Source: Bacteroidota bacterium (GTDB lineage Bacteria > Bacteroidota > Bacteroidia > B-17B0 > Aurantibacillaceae). Taken from it: a DNA stretch of 64,000 bases. Below, in pieces: positions 26,421-35,439 of the stretch. Numbering within the stretch: the stretch's first letter is position 1; each line of letters starts with the position of its first letter. Location: the NCBI GenBank assembly GCA_016711805.1, contig JADJSH010000012.1:62001-126000 (forward strand). The letters are read 5' to 3'. The translations under genes were made by a program, and so were the position numbers. The notes beneath the pieces were generated by a model. That model did no database searches. It was not told where the DNA came from and worked only from the letters and a program-made list of their open reading frames with translations.

Positions 26421-28121
26421 TTATTTGCTGTATTTTTTCTTGCGGATGTAAAACTGAATAATGCCGAAGCAGATAATAATTAGTAATGGTAAACCAACAT
26501 TGGTTAATTTCCATTTAGAAACTTGTGTCGCTATTTTCTTTTTATCCAGCAATCTTAATTTTACTTCTCGTGAACGCAAGTGCAATAAGCTTTCATCATC
26601 TAGTAAATAATTCATACAGTTTAATAAGAAGGTTTTATTTGCAAACTGCTGATTTGAATATCTGTCGTAACCAACAGGGTATATCATTCCAGTATTTATA
26701 TTAAATTCGTTTTTAGCAATATCGCCATCGGTTACTACAATCATTTTTGTTGGTACACTTTTATCTTTAAAATTAAAAATACTGTCTTCTAAAATAGCTC
26801 TCGTGATACGGTTTTTGTAATTAGACTCAAAACTACCCTCCAGCAAACAAGCTACATTTTGAAATGAATTTTTAAACTGACTCTCTTGTGGTTTAAGTTT
26901 TACTTGAGCAGCTAATATTCTGGCAGGAGTTGGTAAAGTTTTAGTGTATCTGGAAGTTTGTAATAAAATAGTTTTGGTAACATCTTTTGCAAAAACCGTG
27001 TCCAAAGTTCCGATATATTCTGTGCGAATTAAATCTAAATTTTTTACAATGGGATGATTAGCTGCTGGTAGAATTAATGGATAGTAATTCCAAGGGAAAG
27101 GTTTAAAATCAGGTTGACCTTTCTTTATTCCAACATTTACAGGCACTTGTGCACATTGTAAATCTTGAACTAATACCTGATTTAATCGCACTCCATACTT
27201 AAATAAAATATCATCTAAGTTAAGTTCGTTTTTAAAACCTAACGAAAACCCTCTGGTTGTTAAAGTATCACGATTCACATAAATAGGTTCAATTAGCCAT
27301 AATGCTTTGCCGCCATGCATGATAAACTGGTCGATGATGAATTTATCTTTTTCATCAAACATAGAGTCGGGTTGCGCAATAACAATAGCATCAGCGCCTT
27401 TTAAGGCATATAGTTTGTGATTGATATTTACACGTGACACATTGTAATATTCCGTTAAAGAGCGCATAAAATCTGCGCCTCTGATGGTATCTAATTCGCC
27501 ATGACCTTCAACAAATAATACTTCTGGTTTTTTTAGTAAGGTTGTTTTTTTGATAGAATTAATTAAACCATATTCTAGTTCTTGTACCGAGATGTTGATG
27601 TTTTGTTCTTCGGATTGAGCCGACAATTGACGTTTAAATATTTGCCAAACAGATTCTTTACCTTTATAGGTAACAATTGCCCCTGGCCATATTAAGGTTT
27701 CTGAAACTTTTTGATTACTGCGGTCAACAATTTGTTCAGGCATGATGCCTTTATCAAATAATTGCTTTTCAATTTTGTCAGTTTCTTCTTTATTAGGATT
27801 ATCTAAAGGATTGATTAATTCGTATTGCAAATTATCATTTGAATAGGCTCTAAATTCATCTAATATCTCCTTGGTTTCGTTTTTTAAACGAGTGAAATTT
27901 GGATTGAAATCTCCTTGTAAATACACTTTGATATAAACAACGTCATCTAACTTCTTTAATAATTCTTTGGTAGATTCTGAGAGTGTGTAACGTTTTTCGG
28001 TTGTTAAATCAAAACGTTTAAATAAAAAGGAGGCTGAAAAATTGATTAATAATAAAATAGAAATCACCACCAAAACCATGATGATATCTTTTTGCTTGCG
28101 TATAGATTTTTTCTGTGTCAT
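26421..28121 (-). CDS. gldG: Gliding motility-associated ABC transporter substrate-binding protein GldG
   Basis: 566 residues, near the usual size. An N-terminal membrane helix (about 14-34), a large extracytoplasmic part of the ABC-type uncharacterised transport family and a C-terminal membrane helix (about 540-558, followed by RKKK) give the GldG layout. Segments such as KPEVLFVEGHGELDTIRG and GGKALWLIEPIYVN are characteristic. It pairs with the permease GldF encoded one base upstream. In Flavobacterium GldA, GldF and GldG form a transporter needed for gliding; no GldA gene is in this window. Confidence 0.9.
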   Translation of the reverse strand: MTQKKSIRKQKDIIMVLVVISILLLINFSASFLFKRFDLTTEKRYTLSESTKELLKKLDDVVYIKVYLQGDFNPNFTRLKNETKEILDEFRAYSNDNLQYELINPLDNPNKEETDKIEKQLFDKGIMPEQIVDRSNQKVSETLIWPGAIVTYKGKESVWQIFKRQLSAQSEEQNINISVQELEYGLINSIKKTTLLKKPEVLFVEGHGELDTIRGADFMRSLTEYYNVSRVNINHKLYALKGADAIVIAQPDSMFDEKDKFIIDQFIMHGGKALWLIEPIYVNRDTLTTRGFSLGFKNELNLDDILFKYGVRLNQVLVQDLQCAQVPVNVGIKKGQPDFKPFPWNYYPLILPAANHPIVKNLDLIRTEYIGTLDTVFAKDVTKTILLQTSRYTKTLPTPARILAAQVKLKPQESQFKNSFQNVACLLEGSFESNYKNRITRAILEDSIFNFKDKSVPTKMIVVTDGDIAKNEFNINTGMIYPVGYDRYSNQQFANKTFLLNCMNYLLDDESLLHLRSREVKLRLLDKKKIATQVSKWKLTNVGLPLLIIICFGIIQFYIRKKKYSK

Positions 28122-28122
28122 A

Positions 28123-28863
28123 TTACCACTTCCTGCTTTCTAAAACTAGTTTGGATAATAAATTAAAAAAGGCAATCAAGCTTAAAAAATAAACTACATC
28201 ACGCGTATCAATCACTCCTCGACTCATGCTGATATAATGCGCATTCATTCCTAAACCTTTTACTAAAGCATCGTATTTGCCAAATATGCCTGAAGCTGAA
28301 ATGAAATCGAAGCCGATATAAGTAATAAAACATAATAGTAAAGCCATAATAAAGGCAATCACTTGATTTTCGGAAATAGCAGATGCAAAAGTACCAACCG
28401 CTACAAAGCCCGCACCTAAAAATAATAAGCCAATATACGAGCCCCACATGCCACCAGTATCAATATTACCTTTTGGCGCACCTAATTGATGTACCGAATA
28501 ATAATATATTAAAGTTGGAAGTAATGATACAATTACCAAAACTACGCCAGCAAAATATTTTGCTAATACAATTTGTAATTCTGTTAAAGGTCGCGTTAAT
28601 AGTAATTCAATGGTTCCAGTTTTCTTTTCTTCCGAAAAGCTACGCATGGTAATTGCTGGAATTAAGAACAAATACACCCAAGGCGCTAAAATAAATAAGG
28701 GGTCAATATTGGCAAAGCCATTTTCTAAAACATTTGAGCCAGCACTTTCGGTTGGCACTAACCACATAAAAGTACCAATGCCTGTGATAAAAACTCCTAT
28801 AGCAATATAGCCAATCAGTGAGCTTAAAAAACTTCGTATTTCTTTAATTAATAAGGTAAACAT
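28123..28863 (-). CDS. gldF: Gliding motility-associated ABC transporter permease GldF
   Basis: 246 residues with six hydrophobic segments, the ABC-2 permease pattern. The conserved start MFTLLIKEIRSFLSSLIGYI and the cytoplasmic EEKKTGTIELLLTRPLTELQ motif are typical of GldF. First gene of gldF-gldG-DUF4340 on the minus strand. Divergent from the membrane-protein gene at 28955 with a 91-bp gap. Confidence 0.9.
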   Translation of the reverse strand: MFTLLIKEIRSFLSSLIGYIAIGVFITGIGTFMWLVPTESAGSNVLENGFANIDPLFILAPWVYLFLIPAITMRSFSEEKKTGTIELLLTRPLTELQIVLAKYFAGVVLVIVSLLPTLIYYYSVHQLGAPKGNIDTGGMWGSYIGLLFLGAGFVAVGTFASAISENQVIAFIMALLLCFITYIGFDFISASGIFGKYDALVKGLGMNAHYISMSRGVIDTRDVVYFLSLIAFFNLLSKLVLESRKW

Positions 28864-28954
28864 ACAAAAACAAAAATAGCAATAGATTTTGAAAATATAC
28901 TATTATCTTATACTAACTCGATTTTTTTTAATGTAATTTAGCATTCTCTTAAAC

Positions 28955-29587
28955 ATGATTAAAACGGCTAATATTATTTCTCATCTGTTTCATCCATTAT
29001 TAATGGCTACTTACGGTTGTTTAATTGTTTTTTTTGGCTTAACAGATACCATTTATTTTATCTTCACCCCTTTTAAATTAAAGCTGGTTTTAACCTTCAC
29101 TATTTTTTCTTTTACCTTTTTATTGCCAGTTTTAAATTTGCTGATTTTATATAAATTAGGATATGTTTCTTCTTTAAGGATTGAAAATAGAAGAGAAAGA
29201 GCCTTTCCATTATTAATGACTTCCTTATGCTATTTTGGATTGTTTTATATGATTTATGATTTCAATATTTGGCCGGCTATTAAACTATTTATTTTAGGCG
29301 GAGGCTTATGCATTTTTTTTGCAGCAATTGTTACTTTATGGTGGCAAATTAGCACACACATGATAGGCATTGGCGGCTTAATTGGTGCTTTATTAGCTAT
29401 TTGTTATTTCATGCAGATGCCTATATTATTAGCCATTTGCGCTTGCGTTATGCTTGCAGGTTGTATTGGTTTTGCTCGATTGAAGCTTAATGCACACACG
29501 CCTACACAAGTATATGTAGGCTTTATTTTTGGCTGTTTGCTGCAATTTTCTTTATTTTTCTTGGCACAAAGCATTACATTTGTTTAG
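28955..29587 (+). CDS. PAP2-like integral membrane protein
   Basis: 210 residues with about six membrane helices. Two conserved polar patches resemble a diverged PAP2 (phosphatidic acid phosphatase type 2) active site: ISTHMIGIGGLIG in place of PSGH, and ARLKLNAHTPTQVYVGF in place of SRxxxxxHxxxD. If active it would dephosphorylate a lipid diphosphate or monophosphate; the Arg and Asp changes make that uncertain. It is followed after 10 bp by the epimerase gene and may share its transcript. Confidence 0.6.
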   Translation: MIKTANIISHLFHPLLMATYGCLIVFFGLTDTIYFIFTPFKLKLVLTFTIFSFTFLLPVLNLLILYKLGYVSSLRIENRRERAFPLLMTSLCYFGLFYMIYDFNIWPAIKLFILGGGLCIFFAAIVTLWWQISTHMIGIGGLIGALLAICYFMQMPILLAICACVMLAGCIGFARLKLNAHTPTQVYVGFIFGCLLQFSLFFLAQSITFV

Positions 29588-29597
29588 TCAATAAACT

Positions 29598-30611
29598 ATG
29601 AACTTAATAACAGGAGCCACAGGATTAGTAGGTGCACATGTTGCTCTGCAACTTTTACAGCAAGGTAAATCGGTGGTTGCTATTAAGAGAGAAGGAAGTG
29701 ATTTATCGAAAACTAAAAAATTATTTTCTTACTATACTTCTGATTTCGAGCAGTTATTTAATCAGATAAAATGGGTAGATGCTGATATATCAGATATCTA
29801 TGCCATATTAGATGCTTTAGAAGGTGTTGATGCCGTTTATCATTGTGCGGGATTTGTTTCATTTAATCATAAACAAAAAAAACAAATTCATGCTATTAAT
29901 ACAGTTGGTACAGCTAATGTAGTGAATGCTTGTTTAGAAAAAGGAAATGTAAAACTGTGCTATGTAAGTTCTATTGCAACGCTTCAAAATCCAGATATTA
30001 CTAAAAACATTGATGAATCTGTGTATTGGAAATCATCACCATCTGCCAGCGATTATGCAATTAGTAAATATAATGGTGAACGTGAGGTATGGCGTGGAAT
30101 GGAAGAGGGATTAAATGCCGTAATTGTAAATCCAGGAATTATTTTAGGTCCAGGTTTTTGGTATCAAAGCTCAGGTAAATTAATTGATACGTGTTACAAA
30201 GGAAATCCATTTTATACGGAAGGTTCTAGCGCAACCATTGATGCTAAAGATGTAGCGGCTTGTATGATTCAATTAACAGAACAACATCATTTTGGAAAAC
30301 GTTTTGTATTAATTGAAAATAATTATTCTTTTAAAGAAATATTATCTGAAACACACAAAGCCTTGGGTAAAAGAGAACCATACATGAATGCTGGAAAAGG
30401 ATTATTAATGCTAGCTAAATGGATGGATAGTTTTAGATGTATGATTAGTGGTAAAGAACCTATCATTACGAAAGAAACAATTACAGCAGCTTTAGAAAAA
30501 AACACCTTCAGTAATACTCGTATTAAACAGGCGCTTAATTTTAATTTTACCCCGTTACAAGAAACTTTAAAATTTGTTTCCACAACTTTTTTAAATGATC
30601 TTAAAAAATAA
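29598..30611 (+). CDS. NAD-dependent epimerase/dehydratase family protein (extended SDR)
   Basis: 337 residues. N-terminal dinucleotide-binding motif ITGATGLVGAH, then YHCAG, a Ser near 124 and the catalytic pair Tyr153/Lys157 in SDYAISKYNGE. Followed by NPGIILGPG, typical of the extended SDR substrate domain. The substrate, perhaps a nucleotide sugar or a hydroxysteroid-like compound, cannot be told from sequence. The next gene's ATG lies 4 bp after its stop. Confidence 0.85.
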   Translation: MNLITGATGLVGAHVALQLLQQGKSVVAIKREGSDLSKTKKLFSYYTSDFEQLFNQIKWVDADISDIYAILDALEGVDAVYHCAGFVSFNHKQKKQIHAINTVGTANVVNACLEKGNVKLCYVSSIATLQNPDITKNIDESVYWKSSPSASDYAISKYNGEREVWRGMEEGLNAVIVNPGIILGPGFWYQSSGKLIDTCYKGNPFYTEGSSATIDAKDVAACMIQLTEQHHFGKRFVLIENNYSFKEILSETHKALGKREPYMNAGKGLLMLAKWMDSFRCMISGKEPIITKETITAALEKNTFSNTRIKQALNFNFTPLQETLKFVSTTFLNDLKK

Positions 30612-30615
30612 ATTC

Positions 30616-31842
30616 ATGTCTAAATATTTTTATAGTTTAATTTTCATTTTAGCAGCGTCTGTTTTTTTTATTACGTGTAAAAGTACCGAAAAAACAGTAC
30701 TTAAGGAAGAGTCACAACCAGTTGCTACAGAAGTATCAAAAGAATTTGAAGCTCCAAAAACCATCACCTATTTGCCGCCGCCAGCCGATTCTATTTCTGA
30801 AATATCCATTAATTTGGTGGGCGATTTAATGTGTCATTTACCGCAAACTAATAATGCGAAATTAAGTGATGGTAAGTATGATTTTAATCCAAGTTTCGAA
30901 TACATTAAACCTTATTTACAAGACGCTGATTTAACCATAGGTAATTTAGAAACAACTTTTGCCGGAACTAGTCAGCCTTACGCTGGATACCCCGCTTTTA
31001 ATAGCCCCGACGAGTATTGTACAGCTGTAAAAAACGCTGGTTTTGATTTTTTGGTAACTGCTAATAATCATAGTATGGATACAAGAGAAGCTGGTTTATT
31101 AAGAACGATTGAAGTCATCAAAAAACATAATTTAGGTTATGCTGGCACTTATTTAAATCAGCGTGATCACGACTCTATCCGCATCTTAACTATTAAAGGA
31201 ATCAAATTAGGGATTTTAAATTATACCTACGGTACTAATGGTTCTTACCCCATTTCAGATCACAAATACATGCTTAATGTAATTGATTCTGCAGGAATCG
31301 TAACTGCCGTTAAACAAGCTAAAACACTAGGAGCAGAGATAGTTTTAGTATTTTATCACATGGGTTTAGAAAACATAACAGAGCCTACTCAAGCCCAAAA
31401 AGATGCTGTTCGTTTTGCCTTAGACGCAGGAGCTACATTGGTTATTGGAGCACATCCACACGTTGTAGGACCAACAAAACAAATGTATTCAAAAGCCATA
31501 AATGATACCGCTTTTGTAGCTTATTCGTTGGGTAATTTTTTATCAAATCAGTACTGGAGGTATACCGATGCGGGCGTTATTTTAAAGATAGTGATTCAGA
31601 AAAATTACACTAAAAAAAGAGTTTTTTTTAAGGAGGCAAGTTTTACTCCAACATGGGTGTATAGAGGCGATGGAGCCAGAAAAATGCATGTTTTATTTCC
31701 TGCTCAATGGGGGTTAGATAGTACCAAATTGCCGGTTTTTATTAGTAAATCTCATCAACAAAAAATGAAAGAAGCCTTTGATGATACGAAGTCAATTATG
31801 ACTAAAACAAATTCTGAATTAAAGTTGAATTTGTTAAAATAA
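30616..31842 (+). CDS. CapA family lipoprotein (metallophosphatase-like)
   Basis: 408 residues from the ATG at 30616. A start at 30595 would overlap the previous gene and put seven residues before the signal peptide. The lipobox FITC gives a lipidated Cys. The CapA-type fold shows NLVGDLMCH, TIGNLETTFAG, FLVTANNHSMD, VFYHMGLEN and VIGAHPHVVG, the metal-binding-type motifs of this calcineurin-like superfamily. CapA takes part in poly-gamma-glutamate capsule formation in Bacillus. No capB/capC partners are visible, so the role here is open. Confidence 0.85.
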   Translation: MSKYFYSLIFILAASVFFITCKSTEKTVLKEESQPVATEVSKEFEAPKTITYLPPPADSISEISINLVGDLMCHLPQTNNAKLSDGKYDFNPSFEYIKPYLQDADLTIGNLETTFAGTSQPYAGYPAFNSPDEYCTAVKNAGFDFLVTANNHSMDTREAGLLRTIEVIKKHNLGYAGTYLNQRDHDSIRILTIKGIKLGILNYTYGTNGSYPISDHKYMLNVIDSAGIVTAVKQAKTLGAEIVLVFYHMGLENITEPTQAQKDAVRFALDAGATLVIGAHPHVVGPTKQMYSKAINDTAFVAYSLGNFLSNQYWRYTDAGVILKIVIQKNYTKKRVFFKEASFTPTWVYRGDGARKMHVLFPAQWGLDSTKLPVFISKSHQQKMKEAFDDTKSIMTKTNSELKLNLLK

Positions 31843-31949
31843 TTGGATTTTTAAAGAAAATTAAAAAAAAAGCATTTTTTTTTTGGTTTAATAATAGAAA
31901 ACTGTACATTAGTATATTATAAACCGAGATATTTTTAGAGAGATTTTTT

Positions 31950-32567
31950 ATGCATATAGCAATTGCCGGTAATATCGGTTCAGGAAAAACAACATTAACA
32001 TCGTTACTAGCCAAGCACTATAAGTGGACTCCTCATTACGAGGATGCCGATGATAACCCTTATTTGAACGATTTTTATGACGATATGCAGCGTTGGTCGT
32101 TTAATTTACAGGTATATTTCTTAAATTCTCGTTTCGGTCAAGTTCAAGAAATTAGACAAGGCAAACAAAAAGTTGTTCAGGATAGAACAATTTATGAGGA
32201 TGCGTACATTTTTGCACCAAATTTGCATGCGATGGGTTTAATGACAACCCGCGATTACGAAAACTATTTTAGTTTATTTAAATTAATGGATAGTTTAGTA
32301 AAAGCACCAGATTTAATTATTTATTTAAGAGCTTCCGTTCCTACATTAGTTAAACAAATACAAAAACGTGGCAGAGATTATGAAAACTCTATTCGTTTAG
32401 ATTATTTGAAAAGATTAAATGAAAGATATGAAGCTTGGATTACAACATACGAAGGCGGTAAATTATTAATTGTAGATATTGACGAGATTAATTTTTCTGA
32501 AAGTAAAGAAGACTTAGGAAAAGTAATTAGAATGATAGATGCAGAAGTAAATGGTTTATTTAAATAA
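31950..32567 (+). CDS. Deoxynucleoside kinase
   Basis: 205 residues. P-loop GNIGSGKTT (7-15), then the base-recognition region and the DRTIYEDAYIFA motif corresponding to the ERS/DRS catalytic motif of the dNK family. A lid segment with KRGRDYE completes the kinase. It phosphorylates deoxynucleosides for salvage; deoxyadenosine/deoxyguanosine is the usual preference in bacterial members, not provable here. The next gene begins 6 bp later. The 107 bp upstream are A/T homopolymer-rich without a gene. Confidence 0.88.
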   Translation: MHIAIAGNIGSGKTTLTSLLAKHYKWTPHYEDADDNPYLNDFYDDMQRWSFNLQVYFLNSRFGQVQEIRQGKQKVVQDRTIYEDAYIFAPNLHAMGLMTTRDYENYFSLFKLMDSLVKAPDLIIYLRASVPTLVKQIQKRGRDYENSIRLDYLKRLNERYEAWITTYEGGKLLIVDIDEINFSESKEDLGKVIRMIDAEVNGLFK

Positions 32568-32573
32568 TAGATT

Positions 32574-33149
32574 TTGAGCGATAACTCACATAGCGAAAAA
32601 GAATTTGTTCAACAACAATATGAACAAATGTTGCAAGCTCACCAGCAAGATGAAACTGTTTTGGTTTCACATTATGGTGAGTTGTCTCAAAGCGTTATAT
32701 CTAATTTAGAAGGAAACGTTGAAGAGAAAATTACATCTTTAGATATTTCAAAAGGGCCAATCAAAAAAATATTCTTTATCAGTGTCGAAACATTGCAAAA
32801 CATGTTACTTCATGGGCAAAAGAATAACCAAGGCGAACAGCATAATTTCTTCATATTAGTTAAGAATGGAGAAAACTTAAAAGTTATTTCTTCAAATTTA
32901 GTAGCTAATTCTTCTATTCCAGCTTTAGAAAAACAAATCAATACAATCAATTCGTTTGATGATGAAAAAGCATTAAAAGCGTATTATTTAGAGCATTTAG
33001 AAAATAATACCATGAGCGATAAAGGTGGTGCTGGCTTAGGCTTTATCACTATCGGTATGAAGAGTGGAAATAAATTAAAAGTTGATTTCAAAAAAATTAA
33101 CGATCAATTTTCCTTGTTTACTTTAACTTCTGCAGTTAACTTAAGCTAA
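32574..33149 (+). CDS. SiaB-like protein (DUF6272 / SiaB family protein kinase)
   Basis: 191 residues from a TTG codon 6 bp after the kinase gene; no ATG is nearby. The pattern matches SiaB-family proteins: IKKIFFISVETLQNMLLHG, a central IN-containing helix and the glycine-rich MSDKGGAGLGFITIGMKSG near the C-terminus, an ATP-lid-like element of this GHKL-related fold. In Pseudomonas SiaB phosphorylates SiaC to tune c-di-GMP signalling. No siaC-like or siaA-like gene is in the window. Its 3' end overlaps the convergent amidohydrolase gene by 9 bp. Confidence 0.75.
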   Translation: MSDNSHSEKEFVQQQYEQMLQAHQQDETVLVSHYGELSQSVISNLEGNVEEKITSLDISKGPIKKIFFISVETLQNMLLHGQKNNQGEQHNFFILVKNGENLKVISSNLVANSSIPALEKQINTINSFDDEKALKAYYLEHLENNTMSDKGGAGLGFITIGMKSGNKLKVDFKKINDQFSLFTLTSAVNLS

Positions 33150-34325
33150 TTTTTTTACCGAATAATTTCCTGAGGTTCCTTCTATTAAATTAATTCCTGA
33201 ATTTCTATTTTTTTCTATTAATCCAAATTTGTTTTCTATTCCCAAAAATTGCGCTCCATTAAAGGTTGCTGCTTGCAATAAAAGCTCTACTGAAATAGTT
33301 AGTTGATATTTTAAAATGATGTTTATTTCATCAATAATTGATAGTTGTGAATTACTTGCCAGACTGTCTGTTCCTATTGTAAGTTGGCAATTAGTTGAAT
33401 GAAGTAAGGCAATATCGGGCAATGTGTTTTCTATATATAAATTGGCATTTGGGCATAAACACCAATATAAATGCGAATGTGTTTTTTGTGCGTTTTCAAT
33501 ATCATCTTTATTAGTAAATGTATTATGAACTAAAAGCGTATTTATTTTTGAATTAAAAGAAGAAATAATGGCTTGAAGACTACTTTTTCCTGTTGCTTTA
33601 AAATAATCTATTGGAACGTTTATAGTATCGTATAATCTTAAATAATCTCCCGATTTAGAATTAAAAAAATCATTCTCGGCATTACTTTCTTGATTATGGA
33701 TACTGGTAGGTTTATTTAATGTACTGCAATCTTCTGATATTTTTTTTATCAATTCCAATGATGCGCTGTAAGGCGCGTGCGGAGCTAGAGATGCTGATAA
33801 TTGTGCTTTTGAAAATTCAGACAATAAGCGTTTTCCTACATCAAAAACTAAATCAGCACGCTCTGGGTTTAATGCAATTAACTCAACAAAGGTGTGATAA
33901 AATAAATCAGATTGTTTTTTTGCTTCAATAGATACGTTTGTATTGCTTATGTCTCCAACTGCTACAATACCTTGCTCACGCATTTCTCTATCAGCTTGCC
34001 TCATTGCTTCTAGCTGAGCTTCTGGAGATTGATTATTTCGATTTTTAATAACTGATAAGCCAAAATCTACAATACCTGTATGTTGCTTTATAACGTTTTT
34101 TAAATGACTTAATTCTAAATGACAGTGCGTATTAATAAATCCAGGCGTAATAATGCCTTTAAAATGTTCTACATTGCTTTTTTCTATAGAATCTAAAGTT
34201 GTTATATCGCTAATTGTATTCATATCATCTAATACCAAAACGGTATGAGATGGGAAGAATCCTTTTCCTGAAAAAATCTGGTCGGCAGTAATGTAGCGCA
34301 TGACCAAATTTAAGAACTTATTCAT
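33141..34325 (-). CDS. Amidohydrolase family protein, candidate aminodeoxyfutalosine deaminase
   Basis: 394 residues, or 386 if the second in-frame Met (RYITADQIF) is the start, which fits homologues better. Metal-site motifs of the ATZ/TRZ-type amidohydrolases are present: PGFINTHCHLE, an APHAPYS segment, SIHNQES, a later His (LLVHNTF) and GTDSLASN with the catalytic Asp. Family members deaminate purine-like or triazine compounds. With mqnB, mqnD and mqnC nearby, the likely role is conversion of aminodeoxyfutalosine to futalosine for menaquinone; this is inferred from context. Confidence 0.75.
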   Translation of the reverse strand: MNKFLNLVMRYITADQIFSGKGFFPSHTVLVLDDMNTISDITTLDSIEKSNVEHFKGIITPGFINTHCHLELSHLKNVIKQHTGIVDFGLSVIKNRNNQSPEAQLEAMRQADREMREQGIVAVGDISNTNVSIEAKKQSDLFYHTFVELIALNPERADLVFDVGKRLLSEFSKAQLSASLAPHAPYSASLELIKKISEDCSTLNKPTSIHNQESNAENDFFNSKSGDYLRLYDTINVPIDYFKATGKSSLQAIISSFNSKINTLLVHNTFTNKDDIENAQKTHSHLYWCLCPNANLYIENTLPDIALLHSTNCQLTIGTDSLASNSQLSIIDEINIILKYQLTISVELLLQAATFNGAQFLGIENKFGLIEKNRNSGINLIEGTSGNYSVKKLA

Positions 34326-34358
34326 CTAAAATGATGCGTCTTTTTAAGTATTTATAGA

Positions 34359-34366
34359 TAACTTTG
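34359..34366 (+). promoter_or_regulatory. -7 element of the rlmN promoter
   Basis: TAACTTTG, an exact TAnnTTTG match, ends only 8 bp before the rlmN ATG at 34375. Transcription would then begin a few bases from the start codon, giving a nearly leaderless mRNA. Confidence 0.5.
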
Positions 34367-34374
34367 TAAAACGG

Positions 34375-35439
34375 ATGACATCAACCAAAAAAGATATACG
34401 CGCCTTAAGCGAAGCACAAATTATAGATATCCTAAAAGAAAAAGGAGAGGCTAAATTTCGTGCTAAACAAATTTATGAGTGGCTTTGGAAAAAAACAGCT
34501 CATAGCTTCGATGATATGTCTAATTTATCCAAACCATTACGCGATTGGTTAAACGAAACTTTTGTAATTAATGCGGTTACGGTTAGTGACATGCAAGTGA
34601 GTAACGATAAAACCATTAAATGTGCTATGAAATTAGCAGATGGTAATGTGGTAGAAAGTGTTTTAATTCCAACAAAGTCACGCATGACAGCTTGTATTTC
34701 ATCGCAAGTGGGTTGTAGTTTAACTTGTAAGTTTTGCGCAACAGGTAAATTGAAGCGTTTACGTAATTTGAATGCTGATGAAATATATGATCAAGTGGCC
34801 TTAGTAAAGAATTTAGCAGAAACAAAATATAATCAAGCGCTTACTAATATTGTATATATGGGTATGGGTGAACCTTTGTTAAATTATGCGGAAACCATTC
34901 GTTCGGTTGATAGAATAACATCACCAGATGGTTTAGGCATGAGTCCTTCTCGTATTACAGTGAGTACAGCTGGTATTGCTAAAATGATTATGAAGTTGGG
35001 CGATGATCAAGTGAAGTTTAATTTAGCTTTATCACTACATGCAGCTAATGATGAAAAGAGAAATCACATCATGCCAATTAATGAATCTAATTCATTAGAT
35101 AATTTAGAAGAAGCTCTGAATTATTTTTATGAAAAAACCGGTTCACGCGTAACCTTTGAATATATTGTGTTCAAAGATTTTAATGATGGTATTATTGATG
35201 CACGTGAGCTAGGAGACTTTTGTAAAAAGACAACTGCCAAAGTAAATATCATCGAATATAATCCTATTGATGATGGTGAGTTCAAGCAAACAACTCCAGA
35301 ACGATTAGAAGCTTTTGTAAAACATTTAGAAGGAAGAGGAATTATTGTAAACGTTCGCAGAAGTAGAGGAAAAGATATTGATGCAGCTTGCGGGCAATTA
35401 GTCAATAAGAATAAATCAACGGTTCAAGTGTTTAAATAA
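34375..35439 (+). CDS. rlmN: 23S rRNA (adenine(2503)-C(2))-methyltransferase RlmN
   Basis: 354 residues. Radical-SAM cluster motif CSLTCKFC with Cys114, Cys118 and Cys121, and the second essential Cys339 near the C-terminus in DIDAACGQL that carries the methyl intermediate. The N-terminal helical RNA-binding part (RAKQIYEWLWKK) is standard. It methylates A2503 of 23S rRNA and A37 of some tRNAs. The stop codon is followed immediately by the lepB ATG, so rlmN, lepB and wbqC-like form one operon. Confidence 0.96.
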   Translation: MTSTKKDIRALSEAQIIDILKEKGEAKFRAKQIYEWLWKKTAHSFDDMSNLSKPLRDWLNETFVINAVTVSDMQVSNDKTIKCAMKLADGNVVESVLIPTKSRMTACISSQVGCSLTCKFCATGKLKRLRNLNADEIYDQVALVKNLAETKYNQALTNIVYMGMGEPLLNYAETIRSVDRITSPDGLGMSPSRITVSTAGIAKMIMKLGDDQVKFNLALSLHAANDEKRNHIMPINESNSLDNLEEALNYFYEKTGSRVTFEYIVFKDFNDGIIDARELGDFCKKTTAKVNIIEYNPIDDGEFKQTTPERLEAFVKHLEGRGIIVNVRRSRGKDIDAACGQLVNKNKSTVQVFK

